Assembly (NCBI GenBank): GCA_950072225.1
Contig: CATMOP010000136.1
Coordinates: 1-6,040, forward strand
Direction of reading: 5' to 3'
Length of the DNA stretch: 6,040 nucleotides
Source: an uncultured Nitrospina sp.
GTDB taxonomy: Bacteria > Nitrospinota > Nitrospinia > Nitrospinales > VA-1
Both the position numbers and the translations under genes were made by a program. Below, in pieces: positions 1 through 6,040 of this stretch. The notes below the pieces were generated by a model. It was not told where the DNA came from. It did not search any database and saw only the letters and a program-made list of their open reading frames with translations. Positions within the stretch are counted from its first letter, which is position 1; the number at the start of each line of letters is the position of its first letter.

Positions 1-45
1 ATGCAAAACTAGTCTCTGTTCTTATTTTTGAGGAGGGAAATAATA

Positions 46-711
46 ATGAAAAAGATTGGTGTGGTGCTTTCGGGATGTGGGGTGTATGACGGCGCGGAAA
101 TCCACGAGTCGGTCATCACCTTGCTGGCGATCGATCGGGCCGGTGCCGAGGCAGTGTGCATGGCTCCCAATGTCGAGCAGATGCATGTGGTCAACCATCT
201 CACCGGTGAGGAAGCGGCGGGAGAAAAACGCAATGTGCTGATAGAGTCTGCCCGCATCGCCCGTGGCGAGATTAAGGATATCAGCACGGTCAAGGCTGAT
301 GATATCGACGCGTTAGTGTTTCCCGGCGGATTCGGCGCGGCGAAGAACCTCTCAAGTTTTGCCGTCAAAGGCGAAAACTGCGACGTCCACCCGGAAGTGG
401 TCAGGCTGGTGAAAGAGTTTGCCGCCAAACAGAAACCGCAAGCGGTGTTATGCATTGCCCCTGCGATGATGGCAAAAATCTATGAAGACGCGCCCAAAAA
501 ACCCGTGTTGACTATTGGTAACGACAAGGAAACCAGCGGCAAGATTGAAATTATGGGGAGCCGGCATCAGGATTGCTCGGCCCGGGATTTTGTCCTCGAT
601 GAGGAGAATAAAATTGTTTCCACTCCGGCCTATATGCTGGGCCAGAGCATCTCGGAAGTGGCCGAAGGCATTGAAAAAACCATCAATGAGTTAATTAAGT
701 TAGTTCCCTGA
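46..711 (+). CDS. elbB: ElbB-type DJ-1/PfpI-family glyoxalase-like protein
   Basis: The 221-residue product matches the ElbB family in length (E. coli ElbB, from memory, is about 217 residues) and along its whole sequence. The N-terminus has the family signature KKIGVVLSGCGVYDGAEIHE (residues 2-21). Further conserved blocks are NHLTGE (50-55), the FPGGFGAAKNLS loop (92-103), the nucleophile elbow LCIAPAMM with Cys136, and TPAYMLGQ (193-200). E. coli ElbB has been reported to have glyoxalase activity and was historically linked to isoprenoid biosynthesis; the physiological role is unsettled. It should be cytosolic, with no signal peptide or membrane segment. I chose the ATG at 46 because AGGAGG at 31-36 lies 9 bases upstream and the family begins with MKKIG; an in-frame TTG at 28 is upstream of this site and unlikely. 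A 309-base gap separates it from the glycan genes, so a functional link to them is not implied. Confidence 0.93.
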   Translation: MKKIGVVLSGCGVYDGAEIHESVITLLAIDRAGAEAVCMAPNVEQMHVVNHLTGEEAAGEKRNVLIESARIARGEIKDISTVKADDIDALVFPGGFGAAKNLSSFAVKGENCDVHPEVVRLVKEFAAKQKPQAVLCIAPAMMAKIYEDAPKKPVLTIGNDKETSGKIEIMGSRHQDCSARDFVLDEENKIVSTPAYMLGQSISEVAEGIEKTINELIKLVP

Positions 712-766
712 CCCTCTAGCGAGGGAGGCCGAAAGGTGGCAGACACTCGCTCCGCTCGCGGGCCAC
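712..766. repeat. GC-rich dyad cluster after elbB
   Basis: This stretch packs a perfect CCCTC-TAGC-GAGGG hairpin (712-725), a short stem closing a GAAA loop (731-734), and an outer GTGGC/GCCAC pairing that ends at 766. It begins the base after the elbB stop. It could fold in RNA as a transcript end or 3'-stabilising structure, or it could be a copy of a dispersed palindromic element. Neither can be decided from one copy, and no poly-T follows. Confidence 0.35.
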
Positions 767-978
767 AAAAATAGTTAATCTCAATTTTCCCCCTGCTTAG
801 AGGCCCTCCCTGCAGCTCTTTGCGCTGCGAACACCATTATTGGCCGTAAGTCGTTATTGCAATTGTACCCCTCCGGGGCACGAAGGCTTAGGAAGAATAT
901 CACGGCCACCGGCCAGTTATATCCATATAATTAAAGGATTTTCGCTATTTTTCCGTAAAGATATACTGGACTCTTATA

Positions 979-984
979 TATAAT
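979..984 (+). promoter_or_regulatory. Possible -10 box upstream of the SDR gene
   Basis: A perfect TATAAT lies 36 bases before the ATG at 1021, inside an AT-rich stretch. With a 17-base spacer the -35 position (956-961, TAAAGA) matches TTGACA at only three of six positions. The site is therefore tentative. A second TATAAT occurs at 926-931, also without a good -35 partner. Confidence 0.3.
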
Positions 985-1020
985 GGAACGGAAACGGAAT
1001 TTTTGGTGTGCAGGGAGGCT

Positions 1021-2040
1021 ATGAGCGAATCCAAAAAAACTTTATTGGTTACTGGCGGCGCGGGTTTTATTGGCAGTAATTTCATCAATTATATTAATCA
1101 GCACTACCCGGACACCAAAATCCTTTTGCTGGATGCGTTGACCTACGCCGGCAACCTGGACAATATTTCTCCCAGCCTGAAATCCAACGGTCATTTCCAA
1201 TTTTATCACGGCAATATCACCCATTCGGACATTGTCAATAATCTGGTTGCACAAGCGGATATTGTTTTACATTTTGCGGCGGAGTCGCACGTGACCCGCT
1301 CGATTTATGACAACTCGCTTTTCTTTGAGACGGATGTCATTGGCACGCAGGTATTGGCTAACGCGATGGTGAACCATCCGGTCGAGTTGTTTGTGCATAT
1401 TTCATCCTCGGAAGTGTACGGAACGGCACTCACCGATCCGATGGACGAGGAGCATCCGCTGAATCCGATGAGCCCTTATGCTGCGGCCAAGGCCGGGGCA
1501 GACCGGCTGATCTATTCATACACCAAGACTTACGATTTACCGGCGGTTATCATTCGTCCGTTTAATAATTACGGGCCGTGCCAGCATCTGGAAAAGGCCA
1601 TTCCCAATTTCATTGTCAGCGCCTTGCAGGACCAGCCGCTGACCATTCACGGTGACGGACAAAGTTCTCGCGATTGGATGTATGTGGAAGATACCTGTGA
1701 AGCGCTGGATAAAGTTCTGCATGCGGAGCGTGACCGGGTGATAGGGCAGACGATCAACCTGGGAACGGGAACCGACACCTCTGTTGTGGAGATTGCGCGG
1801 AAAATTTTACAGGCGTTGAACAAACCTGAAAGTTTATTGCAGTTCATCGAAGACCGTCCCGGTCAAGTGACCCGGCATATTTCTTCCACGCAAAAAGCTC
1901 ATGAATGCCTGCAATGGCAATCGAAAATAGATTTGGATGAAGGTCTCGACCGAACCATTGAGTTTTACCGCAATAATCGCCAGTGGTGGGAACGGGTCCT
2001 GTGGATGAAAGAACTCTGGGGTCCGAGAACTAAAGGATAA
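1021..2040 (+). CDS. RmlB-like NAD-dependent sugar dehydratase/epimerase (extended SDR)
   Basis: The 339-residue protein is an extended short-chain dehydrogenase/reductase closest in pattern to dTDP-glucose 4,6-dehydratase (RmlB/RfbB). It shows the NAD-binding glycine motif TGGAGFIGSN (11-20), DALTYAGNLDNI (38-49), HFAAESHVTRSI (84-95), the catalytic YAAAK (Tyr153, Lys157), RPFNNYGPCQ (179-188), IPNFI (194-198) and GDGQSSRDWMYVED (211-224). Such enzymes act in the cytosol on nucleotide-activated sugars. The usual RmlB Thr-Asp-Glu triad is here Ser129-Ser130-Glu131 (SSSEVYG), as in other SDR sugar dehydratases and epimerases. The exact substrate and reaction are therefore open: dTDP- or UDP-sugar 4,6-dehydration is likely, epimerisation possible. 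The ATG at 1021 places the glycine motif near the N-terminus as usual. The purine-rich AGGGAGG at 1012-1018 sits unusually close to it. In-frame TTG 1003 and GTG 1006 lack a better ribosome site. It heads the gene run; the next gene starts 5 bases after its stop. Confidence 0.9.
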   Translation: MSESKKTLLVTGGAGFIGSNFINYINQHYPDTKILLLDALTYAGNLDNISPSLKSNGHFQFYHGNITHSDIVNNLVAQADIVLHFAAESHVTRSIYDNSLFFETDVIGTQVLANAMVNHPVELFVHISSSEVYGTALTDPMDEEHPLNPMSPYAAAKAGADRLIYSYTKTYDLPAVIIRPFNNYGPCQHLEKAIPNFIVSALQDQPLTIHGDGQSSRDWMYVEDTCEALDKVLHAERDRVIGQTINLGTGTDTSVVEIARKILQALNKPESLLQFIEDRPGQVTRHISSTQKAHECLQWQSKIDLDEGLDRTIEFYRNNRQWWERVLWMKELWGPRTKG

Positions 2041-2045
2041 AGGTT

Positions 2046-2759
2046 ATGCGCGTTACCATTCTTCAACCGTCTTATTTGCCGTGGTTGGGATTTTTCGAGC
2101 AAATGAGCCGTTCTGACAAATTCGTCCTTTTGGATGATGTGCAATACACCCGTCGGGACTGGAGAAACCGTAACCGGATTCGTGTGAGGGAAAACTGGAT
2201 TTGGTTGACGGTGCCGGTTCAGCAAAAAAGCCGTTTTTCCCAAAGCCTTCTTGAGACCCGCATCGACAATTCTGTATCCTGGCGGAGAAAGCATTTAGAA
2301 ACCTTGCGTCAGCATTATTGCAAGGCGCCTTTTTTTGAAAAATATTTTCCCAGGTGCCAGCAGGTTTACGAAAAGGATTGGACCTTTTTATTCGATCTTT
2401 GTCTGGAAACGATTAATCTTATCAAGGAGGAAATGGGTATTGAAACTCCCCTCCTGCGTTCATCGGAAATGAAGCCTGGCGGAGAAAAAACCGAGAGGCT
2501 CGTTTCAATTTGCAGGGAGCTGGGAGCGACCCACTATTTGAGTGGCGAATCGGGAAGCAATTATATTGCGGAAGAGGATTTTTCCAGCCAGGGCATTGCG
2601 CTTGAGTATCAAAACTACGAGCATCCCGTTTACCCGCAAAGGTATACCGGCTTTGTCCCCCACTTATCCGCCATTGATTTATTGTTTAACTGCGGGGAGC
2701 AAAGTCTGGGTATTCTGAAACAAGATGAAACGGAACCGATGGGTTCCCGTTGTTCATAG
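2046..2759 (+). CDS. WbqC-family protein of a surface-glycan locus
   Basis: The 237-residue product matches the WbqC-like family over its length. Family-like blocks include ILQPSYLPWLGFFEQM near the N-terminus (5-20), the LLDDVQYTRRDWRNRNRI region (28-45), YLSGESGSNY around 163-172, and PHLSAIDLLFNCG near the C-terminus. WbqC proteins recur in O-antigen and other polysaccharide clusters, but their biochemical activity is not firmly established to my knowledge. No signal peptide or membrane segment is visible, so it is probably cytosolic. AAAGGA at 2032-2037, inside the end of the preceding gene, lies 8 bases before the ATG, which fits translational coupling with the SDR. The last dozen residues look unconserved. 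The next gene follows after 10 bases. Confidence 0.88.
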   Translation: MRVTILQPSYLPWLGFFEQMSRSDKFVLLDDVQYTRRDWRNRNRIRVRENWIWLTVPVQQKSRFSQSLLETRIDNSVSWRRKHLETLRQHYCKAPFFEKYFPRCQQVYEKDWTFLFDLCLETINLIKEEMGIETPLLRSSEMKPGGEKTERLVSICRELGATHYLSGESGSNYIAEEDFSSQGIALEYQNYEHPVYPQRYTGFVPHLSAIDLLFNCGEQSLGILKQDETEPMGSRCS

Positions 2760-2769
2760 GAATTTCATT

Positions 2770-3987
2770 ATGATGGATTTCAAAACCCTACAGAAAATCC
2801 TGCCGCGTATATATTCGTTTCTTCCGTTCTATCTGGCGCCGAGATTTGCCCTGCCACCGGTTCAGGCTTTTTTCGAGGTGACCTATCGTTGCAACCTGCG
2901 TTGCGACATGTGCCATTATCTGGAAATCATTGAAGAAACAGAATCCCAAAAAACTTATAAAAATGAGATGTCGAGCGAGGAAGTTAAAAAAGCGATTTCC
3001 AGTCTGCCCCGGTTTTCGCTGATTACTTTCACGGGTGGTGAGGCGTTCATGAAAACTGATTTCATGGATATCCTTGAGTTTGCGACAAGGAAACATAAAG
3101 TCCATATCATCACAAACGGAACGACCTTGAGCGATAAGGTTGTGGAAGATCTCATGCGGTTGCGGTTGAAGTCTGTCTGGGGTTCCGGCTTATTTTATAT
3201 GGGGGTTTCGATGGAGGGGGGAGAAGCCTTGCATGATGGTATCACCACAGTTCCCGGTTCTTTTAAAAAGACAACGCAAGGACTGGAAAGGCTTATTGCA
3301 AGGCGCAAAGAGTTAAAATCCCGGTTTCCGCTCATTCACCTGACCTGCGTCATCAAACGGGAGAATGTGAGGGACCTGGTCCCGCTGTATGAATATGCCA
3401 ACAAGTTGGGTGTCGACATTTCCAATTTTGTTTTGAACAGTCCGGCTACTTACTGGCATGGTAAAGACTATGATCAGGATGATCATTTGCAACGGCCCAC
3501 AGCTCCGGTCGAGGAAATCGCGCCAGAAATTTTGCAGGAACAGTTGGAACTTTTGCAGGAAAAAAGCAAAGGGTACAGGACCCGGCTGAGGTTTTCGCCG
3601 AACTATATTACGGTGGATGAAATTGTCCGCTACTACAGCAATAAAAGTTCGTACCAGGATTATAGGTGCTACATCCCCTGGACGAAGGTAGCTATTTCGG
3701 CCTATGGCGATGTTTTCAGTTGCCCGCATTACCGGGTTGGTAATGTTAATAACGGCAGTGACCCCTCAGCCTGGCAGACGGAGCGTATTCAAGGGTTCCG
3801 CGAAAAACTTAAAGCGGAAGGAATTTTCCCAGGGTGCCTGGGTTGCTGTCAATCGGAGTACATCGGCCCCAATCCTCTCATGACGCCGGTAGTTAGCAAG
3901 AACTCGACAACCAAAGTTAAATTTTTGAAAGCCAGAGAAAGCGATTGCTCTTTGCCAGCTTTTCACCGGGAAAGGCCCCACGGCTAG
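2770..3987 (+). CDS. Radical SAM protein with C-terminal SPASM/Twitch-like domain
   Basis: The 405-residue protein has the radical SAM cluster motif YRCNLRCDMC with Cys41, Cys45 and Cys48 to bind the SAM-coordinating 4Fe-4S cluster. The FTGGEAF motif (87-93) contributes to SAM binding. A strand-like IITNGTTL (113-120) and VSMEGG (146-151) follow as in this barrel fold. The C-terminal part has a SPASM-like cysteine set: RCYIPW (Cys300), FSCPHYRVGN (Cys318) and GCLGCC (Cys356, 359, 360), likely holding one or more auxiliary Fe-S clusters. The substrate is unknown; family members modify peptides, proteins or small molecules. I chose ATG 2770 because TAGGAA at 2757-2762 is well spaced. An in-frame ATG at 2725 would overlap WbqC by 35 bases with no clear ribosome site; ATG 2773 is also possible. 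The tail after residue 370 is Lys/Ser/Thr-rich and looks unconserved. Context suggests a role in glycan assembly, which is inference. Confidence 0.9.
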   Translation: MMDFKTLQKILPRIYSFLPFYLAPRFALPPVQAFFEVTYRCNLRCDMCHYLEIIEETESQKTYKNEMSSEEVKKAISSLPRFSLITFTGGEAFMKTDFMDILEFATRKHKVHIITNGTTLSDKVVEDLMRLRLKSVWGSGLFYMGVSMEGGEALHDGITTVPGSFKKTTQGLERLIARRKELKSRFPLIHLTCVIKRENVRDLVPLYEYANKLGVDISNFVLNSPATYWHGKDYDQDDHLQRPTAPVEEIAPEILQEQLELLQEKSKGYRTRLRFSPNYITVDEIVRYYSNKSSYQDYRCYIPWTKVAISAYGDVFSCPHYRVGNVNNGSDPSAWQTERIQGFREKLKAEGIFPGCLGCCQSEYIGPNPLMTPVVSKNSTTKVKFLKARESDCSLPAFHRERPHG

Positions 3988-4041
3988 CCCGGATATTCCA
4001 TGAGTATTTCAGTGTGTGGGTTGAAGGCATTATCAAACCAC

Positions 4042-4120
4042 CCTCACCTCAGTCCTCTCCCTTGAAGGGAAAGGAAGCAAAAAATCCCTTCTCCCTTGGA
4101 GGGAGAAGGATAGGATGAGG
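4042..4120. repeat. Double-hairpin inverted repeat (REP/MITE-like intergenic element)
   Basis: Two related arms face each other across a short A-rich centre. The left arm starts CCTCACC and contains the perfect palindrome TCCCTTGAAGGGA (4058-4070). The right arm contains a perfect 10-bp stem, CCTTCTCCCT (4087-4096) with AGGGAGAAGG (4100-4109), and ends GGATGAGG (4113-4120). The reverse complement of the right arm aligns with the left arm over roughly 35 bases with mismatches and small gaps. Intergenic elements of this CCCTCACC...CTCTCCC...GGGAGAGG style are dispersed in many bacterial genomes. It carries no coding sequence, so if mobile it would depend on a transposase elsewhere. It may also fold in RNA and separate expression of the flanking genes. 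Confidence 0.7.
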
Positions 4121-4189
4121 AGGATAATAATAATCAAGTTTGCTTTCTGACTTGTTTACTCATGCGGTATGCGGCCTAGTGGAAAGAGT

Positions 4190-5167
4190 ATGAAAGGAAT
4201 TGAATCACCTTTGTTTTCGGTGGCACCAAATAAAGATATGGATAAAAATCCTGAAATTTCTATCGTCGTTCCTGTTTATAACGAGGAATCCCTGGTCGAG
4301 GAACTATGTTCGCGCCTCAAATCCGTTTGTGATGGATTGAACCGTTCTTACGAAATATTGATCGTGGATGATGGCAGTGATGATGGGTCGTTTGAAAAAC
4401 TTAAACGCATCAAGGATACCGACAAAGCATTGCGTCTGGTACGGTTGACCCGGAACTTTGGTCAGCAGTCCGCCGTGCTGGCCGGTTTTAGAATAAGCCG
4501 AGGGGATATTGTGATTCAATTGGATTCGGATTTGCAGAATCCGCCAGAAGAAATTCCCAAACTGCTCACCGCGTTGACGGATGATATTGACCTGGTCACG
4601 ACCGTGAATAAAAAGCGGCAGGATGGACTATTGAGAGTCATGGGGTCGAAGTTCCTGCGTCGATTTGGTCAAATGCTTTTTGGAAAATCCGTCAAGCTGA
4701 ATTTAAGCTCGTTTCGCGTTATGCGCCGGAGCGTGATAGATAAAATCGAAACCTGCCGGGATCGGTCCCGATACATGGCGGTGCTGGTGAGCTGGATGGG
4801 AGTGCCCAGCGTGGAAATTGAAGTGGAACACCATGCCCGGAAAAAGGGCACGACGAAATACAGTTTTCTGACCTTGTTCAAACTATCCTGGGATCTGGTA
4901 ACGGGGTATTCCAATTTTCCGTTGAGGCTGGTGACTTATATGGGATTGTTCGGCGCTTTCATGGGGTTTCTCATGATGGCCTTTCTCTTGTACCAGCGTA
5001 TTGCAAATGGAATCTTGATTGAAGGTTTTGTTGTTCTCTCGGCGGTGTTTGCGTTTTTTGCCGGAGTCCAGCTTCTTTCCATTGGGTTTCTGGGAGAATA
5101 TCTCGGGAGGGTCCACTCCCAGGTTCAGGGTCGCCCAGACTATATTGTTGAAAAGGTGATGGAATGA
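4190..5167 (+). CDS. GtrB/ArnC-type polyprenyl-phosphate glycosyltransferase (GT2)
   Basis: The 325-residue protein is a family-2 glycosyltransferase of the dolichyl/undecaprenyl-phosphate sugar synthase type, which moves a sugar from a nucleotide donor to polyprenyl phosphate on the cytoplasmic face of the inner membrane. The catalytic domain shows VVPVYNEE (26-33), VDDGSDDGS (59-67), RNFGQQSAVLAGF (88-100) and the metal-binding DSD in LDSDLQNPPEE (111-121). RKKGTTKYS (217-225) matches the family's basic KKG-SKY motif. Two C-terminal hydrophobic helices (about 246-268 and 280-304) anchor it, as in GtrB and ArnC, followed by LGEYLGR. The start is uncertain: ATG 4190 has GGAAAG at 4181-4186, ATG 4169 has no clear ribosome site, and ATG 4238 starts close to the conserved core. 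The sugar carried cannot be read from sequence. It overlaps the next gene by 4 bases. Confidence 0.9.
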   Translation: MKGIESPLFSVAPNKDMDKNPEISIVVPVYNEESLVEELCSRLKSVCDGLNRSYEILIVDDGSDDGSFEKLKRIKDTDKALRLVRLTRNFGQQSAVLAGFRISRGDIVIQLDSDLQNPPEEIPKLLTALTDDIDLVTTVNKKRQDGLLRVMGSKFLRRFGQMLFGKSVKLNLSSFRVMRRSVIDKIETCRDRSRYMAVLVSWMGVPSVEIEVEHHARKKGTTKYSFLTLFKLSWDLVTGYSNFPLRLVTYMGLFGAFMGFLMMAFLLYQRIANGILIEGFVVLSAVFAFFAGVQLLSIGFLGEYLGRVHSQVQGRPDYIVEKVME

Positions 5168-6012
5168 TGCAGGTTAAACCTCTTACTTCATTGATTATCG
5201 AGCCGACCAATACCTGTAACCTGCGTTGCACGTTTTGTTTTGTGACAGAAGGGATGACGCGGAAAGAAGGGTTCATGGATTTTGGTTTGTTCAAAAAGGT
5301 TATTGATGACAGCCCTGGACTTGAGCATCTTTGCATGCACAATTGGGGCGAACCCCTCCTGCACAAGGAGATATTCAGGATGTTTGATTATGCCCATGAG
5401 GCGGGAATCAAATATATTGTGATGAATACCAACGGGACCCTGTTGACGGACAAAATGATTGGCCGGATTATTGATAGTCCTCTTAATATCATCCGGTTTT
5501 CCATTGATGGCTCCGCGGAAACGTTTGAACGGATACGCGGTGTGGAGCTTGAAAAAATAGAAAGAAATATTATCAGGCTTAAAAATGAAAAAGAAAAGCA
5601 TCGGCCCGATTTGAGCATAGGAGTGGTATTTACCGTAGAAGAAGAAACCCAGGAGGATGTTGATCCTTTTATCGGCCATTGGGAATCCATTGTTGATCAT
5701 GTTCGAATGCAACCTAAACTGATTCAAAGTCCGAGAGAGGAGCCCTGCCCGGAACCTTTTGGCAAAGATTATGGGAAGTTGGTGGTGTTATGGGATGGCA
5801 CAGTGCTTCCATGCTGTGTGGATTACAATGCTTCCTTAAAACTGGGAAACGCTCACCAGGATAGTGTGCAAGACTTGTGGCGGGGTAGGGAAATTGAACG
5901 GTTACGTGCCCAGCATGAAAAAGGGGAATACCCCGATGTCTGCATTAATTGTAACGAATGCAAGACATCGAAAACGAAAAAACGCTTTTTTTTTGAAGAG
6001 CTTGTGTCCTGA
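5164..6012 (+). CDS. Radical SAM/SPASM domain protein
   Basis: The 282-residue product has the cluster motif NTCNLRCTFC (Cys18, Cys22, Cys25), the WGEP SAM-binding variant (61-64), the MNTNGTLL strand (87-94) and FSIDG (112-116). The C-terminal SPASM region has Cys195 (EEPCPEPFG), VLWDGTVLPCCVDY (Cys217, Cys218), LGNA (227-230), and a terminal CINCNEC (Cys260, 263, 266). These residues are expected to bind auxiliary Fe-S clusters. It resembles the compact SPASM proteins often found in polysaccharide loci, whose substrates are mostly unknown, and it is clearly different from the 405-residue SPASM protein upstream. Translation is likely coupled to the glycosyltransferase: the ATG overlaps its stop (ATGA), with AAAAGGTG at 5151-5158. 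ATG 5167 is an alternative start. A run of nine T at 5986-5994 encodes three Phe close to the C-terminus. Confidence 0.9.
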   Translation: MMQVKPLTSLIIEPTNTCNLRCTFCFVTEGMTRKEGFMDFGLFKKVIDDSPGLEHLCMHNWGEPLLHKEIFRMFDYAHEAGIKYIVMNTNGTLLTDKMIGRIIDSPLNIIRFSIDGSAETFERIRGVELEKIERNIIRLKNEKEKHRPDLSIGVVFTVEEETQEDVDPFIGHWESIVDHVRMQPKLIQSPREEPCPEPFGKDYGKLVVLWDGTVLPCCVDYNASLKLGNAHQDSVQDLWRGREIERLRAQHEKGEYPDVCINCNECKTSKTKKRFFFEELVS

Positions 6013-6040
6013 TGGAATCGGCGATGGCAGACCCCATCAC
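6012..6040 (+). CDS. Probable start of a downstream gene, truncated by the window end
   Basis: An ATG at 6012 overlaps the last base of the preceding TGA (TGATG), a common arrangement for coupled genes, and the frame stays open for nine codons (MESAMADPI) to the window edge. GAAGAG at 5995-6000 is a possible ribosome site 11 bases upstream. An in-frame ATG at 6024 is an alternative start. Too little is visible to assign a family. The call rests on gene spacing alone. Confidence 0.4.

Larger units (their letters stand above)
712..1020. other. Intergenic region between elbB and the glycan gene run
   Basis: No convincing gene is seen in these 309 bases. Directly after the elbB stop, CCCTC (712-716) and GAGGG (721-725) form a perfect 5-bp stem with a 4-base loop. 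A wider dyad, GTGGC/GCCAC, pairs 736/737-740 with 762-766 around a GC-rich interior containing two CTCGC copies (746-750 and 755-759). No T tract follows either, so a classical intrinsic terminator is not supported. A further small hairpin pairs GCAGC (812-816) with GCTGC (824-828). The last roughly 100 bases become AT-rich and are the best place for a promoter serving the gene at 1021. Confidence 0.6.

Noticed and set aside
9..455. 148-codon open frame on the - strand opposite elbB
   Set aside because: Opposite a clearly conserved gene, with no family resemblance; a shadow frame.
2302..2336. CCTTGC/GCAAGG stem followed by CGCC and seven T, resembling an intrinsic terminator inside the WbqC gene
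   Set aside because: The stem is only 6 bp with a 12-base loop, and the stretch encodes a normal internal part of the protein; the T run is explained by Phe codons.
2725..2769. Upstream ATG at 2725 as the start of the first SPASM protein, giving a 35-base overlap with WbqC
   Set aside because: No clear ribosome site precedes it, while ATG 2770 has a well-placed TAGGAA.
4000..4065. Short ATG-led frame of 21 codons before the intergenic repeat, considered as a possible precursor peptide for the SPASM enzymes
   Set aside because: It has no ribosome site, runs into the repeat, and lacks a leader-core appearance; chance frame.
4032..4137. ATCAA on both sides of the double-hairpin repeat, considered as a target-site duplication
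   Set aside because: The copies (4032-4036 and 4133-4137) are at unequal distances from the repeat ends and only 5 bases long in AT-rich DNA; expected by chance.
5188..5727. Long open frame of 179 codons on the - strand opposite the second SPASM gene
   Set aside because: It is antisense to a gene with intact family motifs, has no recognisable domain and no supporting ribosome site; a shadow frame.

Overview
The window holds six complete genes, all on the + strand, plus the probable first codons of a seventh. It looks like chromosomal DNA of moderate G+C from a Gram-negative-type bacterium. The evidence is a proteobacterial-style elbB, a nucleotide-sugar dehydratase, a WbqC-family protein and a polyprenyl-phosphate glycosyltransferase, which together are typical of O-antigen or other surface-glycan loci. 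Lineage cannot be fixed from the sequence. A deltaproteobacterium-like or Nitrospinota-like organism is a guess, based on glycan loci rich in radical SAM proteins and on the style of one intergenic repeat.

Layout. elbB (46-711) encodes a DJ-1/PfpI-fold protein and appears to be a separate unit. A 309-base gap follows (712-1020). It has a GC-rich dyad just after the elbB stop and an AT-rich stretch with a possible -10 box before the next gene. A tight gene run then begins: an RmlB-like NAD-dependent sugar dehydratase/epimerase (1021-2040), a WbqC-family protein (2046-2759, 5-base gap) and a radical SAM/SPASM protein (2770-3987, 10-base gap). A 202-base gap (3988-4189) carries a compact double-hairpin inverted repeat at about 4042-4120. 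The run resumes with a GtrB/ArnC-type glycosyltransferase (4190-5167) and a second radical SAM/SPASM protein (5164-6012, 4-base ATGA overlap). A further reading frame probably starts at 6012 and runs off the window.

How the genes may work together (inference). The SDR would make or interconvert an activated sugar, for example a 4-keto-6-deoxy intermediate. The glycosyltransferase would move a sugar onto undecaprenyl phosphate at the inner membrane. WbqC is a recurrent but poorly defined partner in such loci. The two unrelated-looking radical SAM/SPASM enzymes suggest radical chemistry on a sugar, lipid or peptide linked to this pathway. No precursor-peptide gene is visible, so a RiPP (peptide natural product) role is not supported here. 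The pairing of two SPASM enzymes with this glycan gene set, and the altered active-site triad in the SDR, are the points most worth following.
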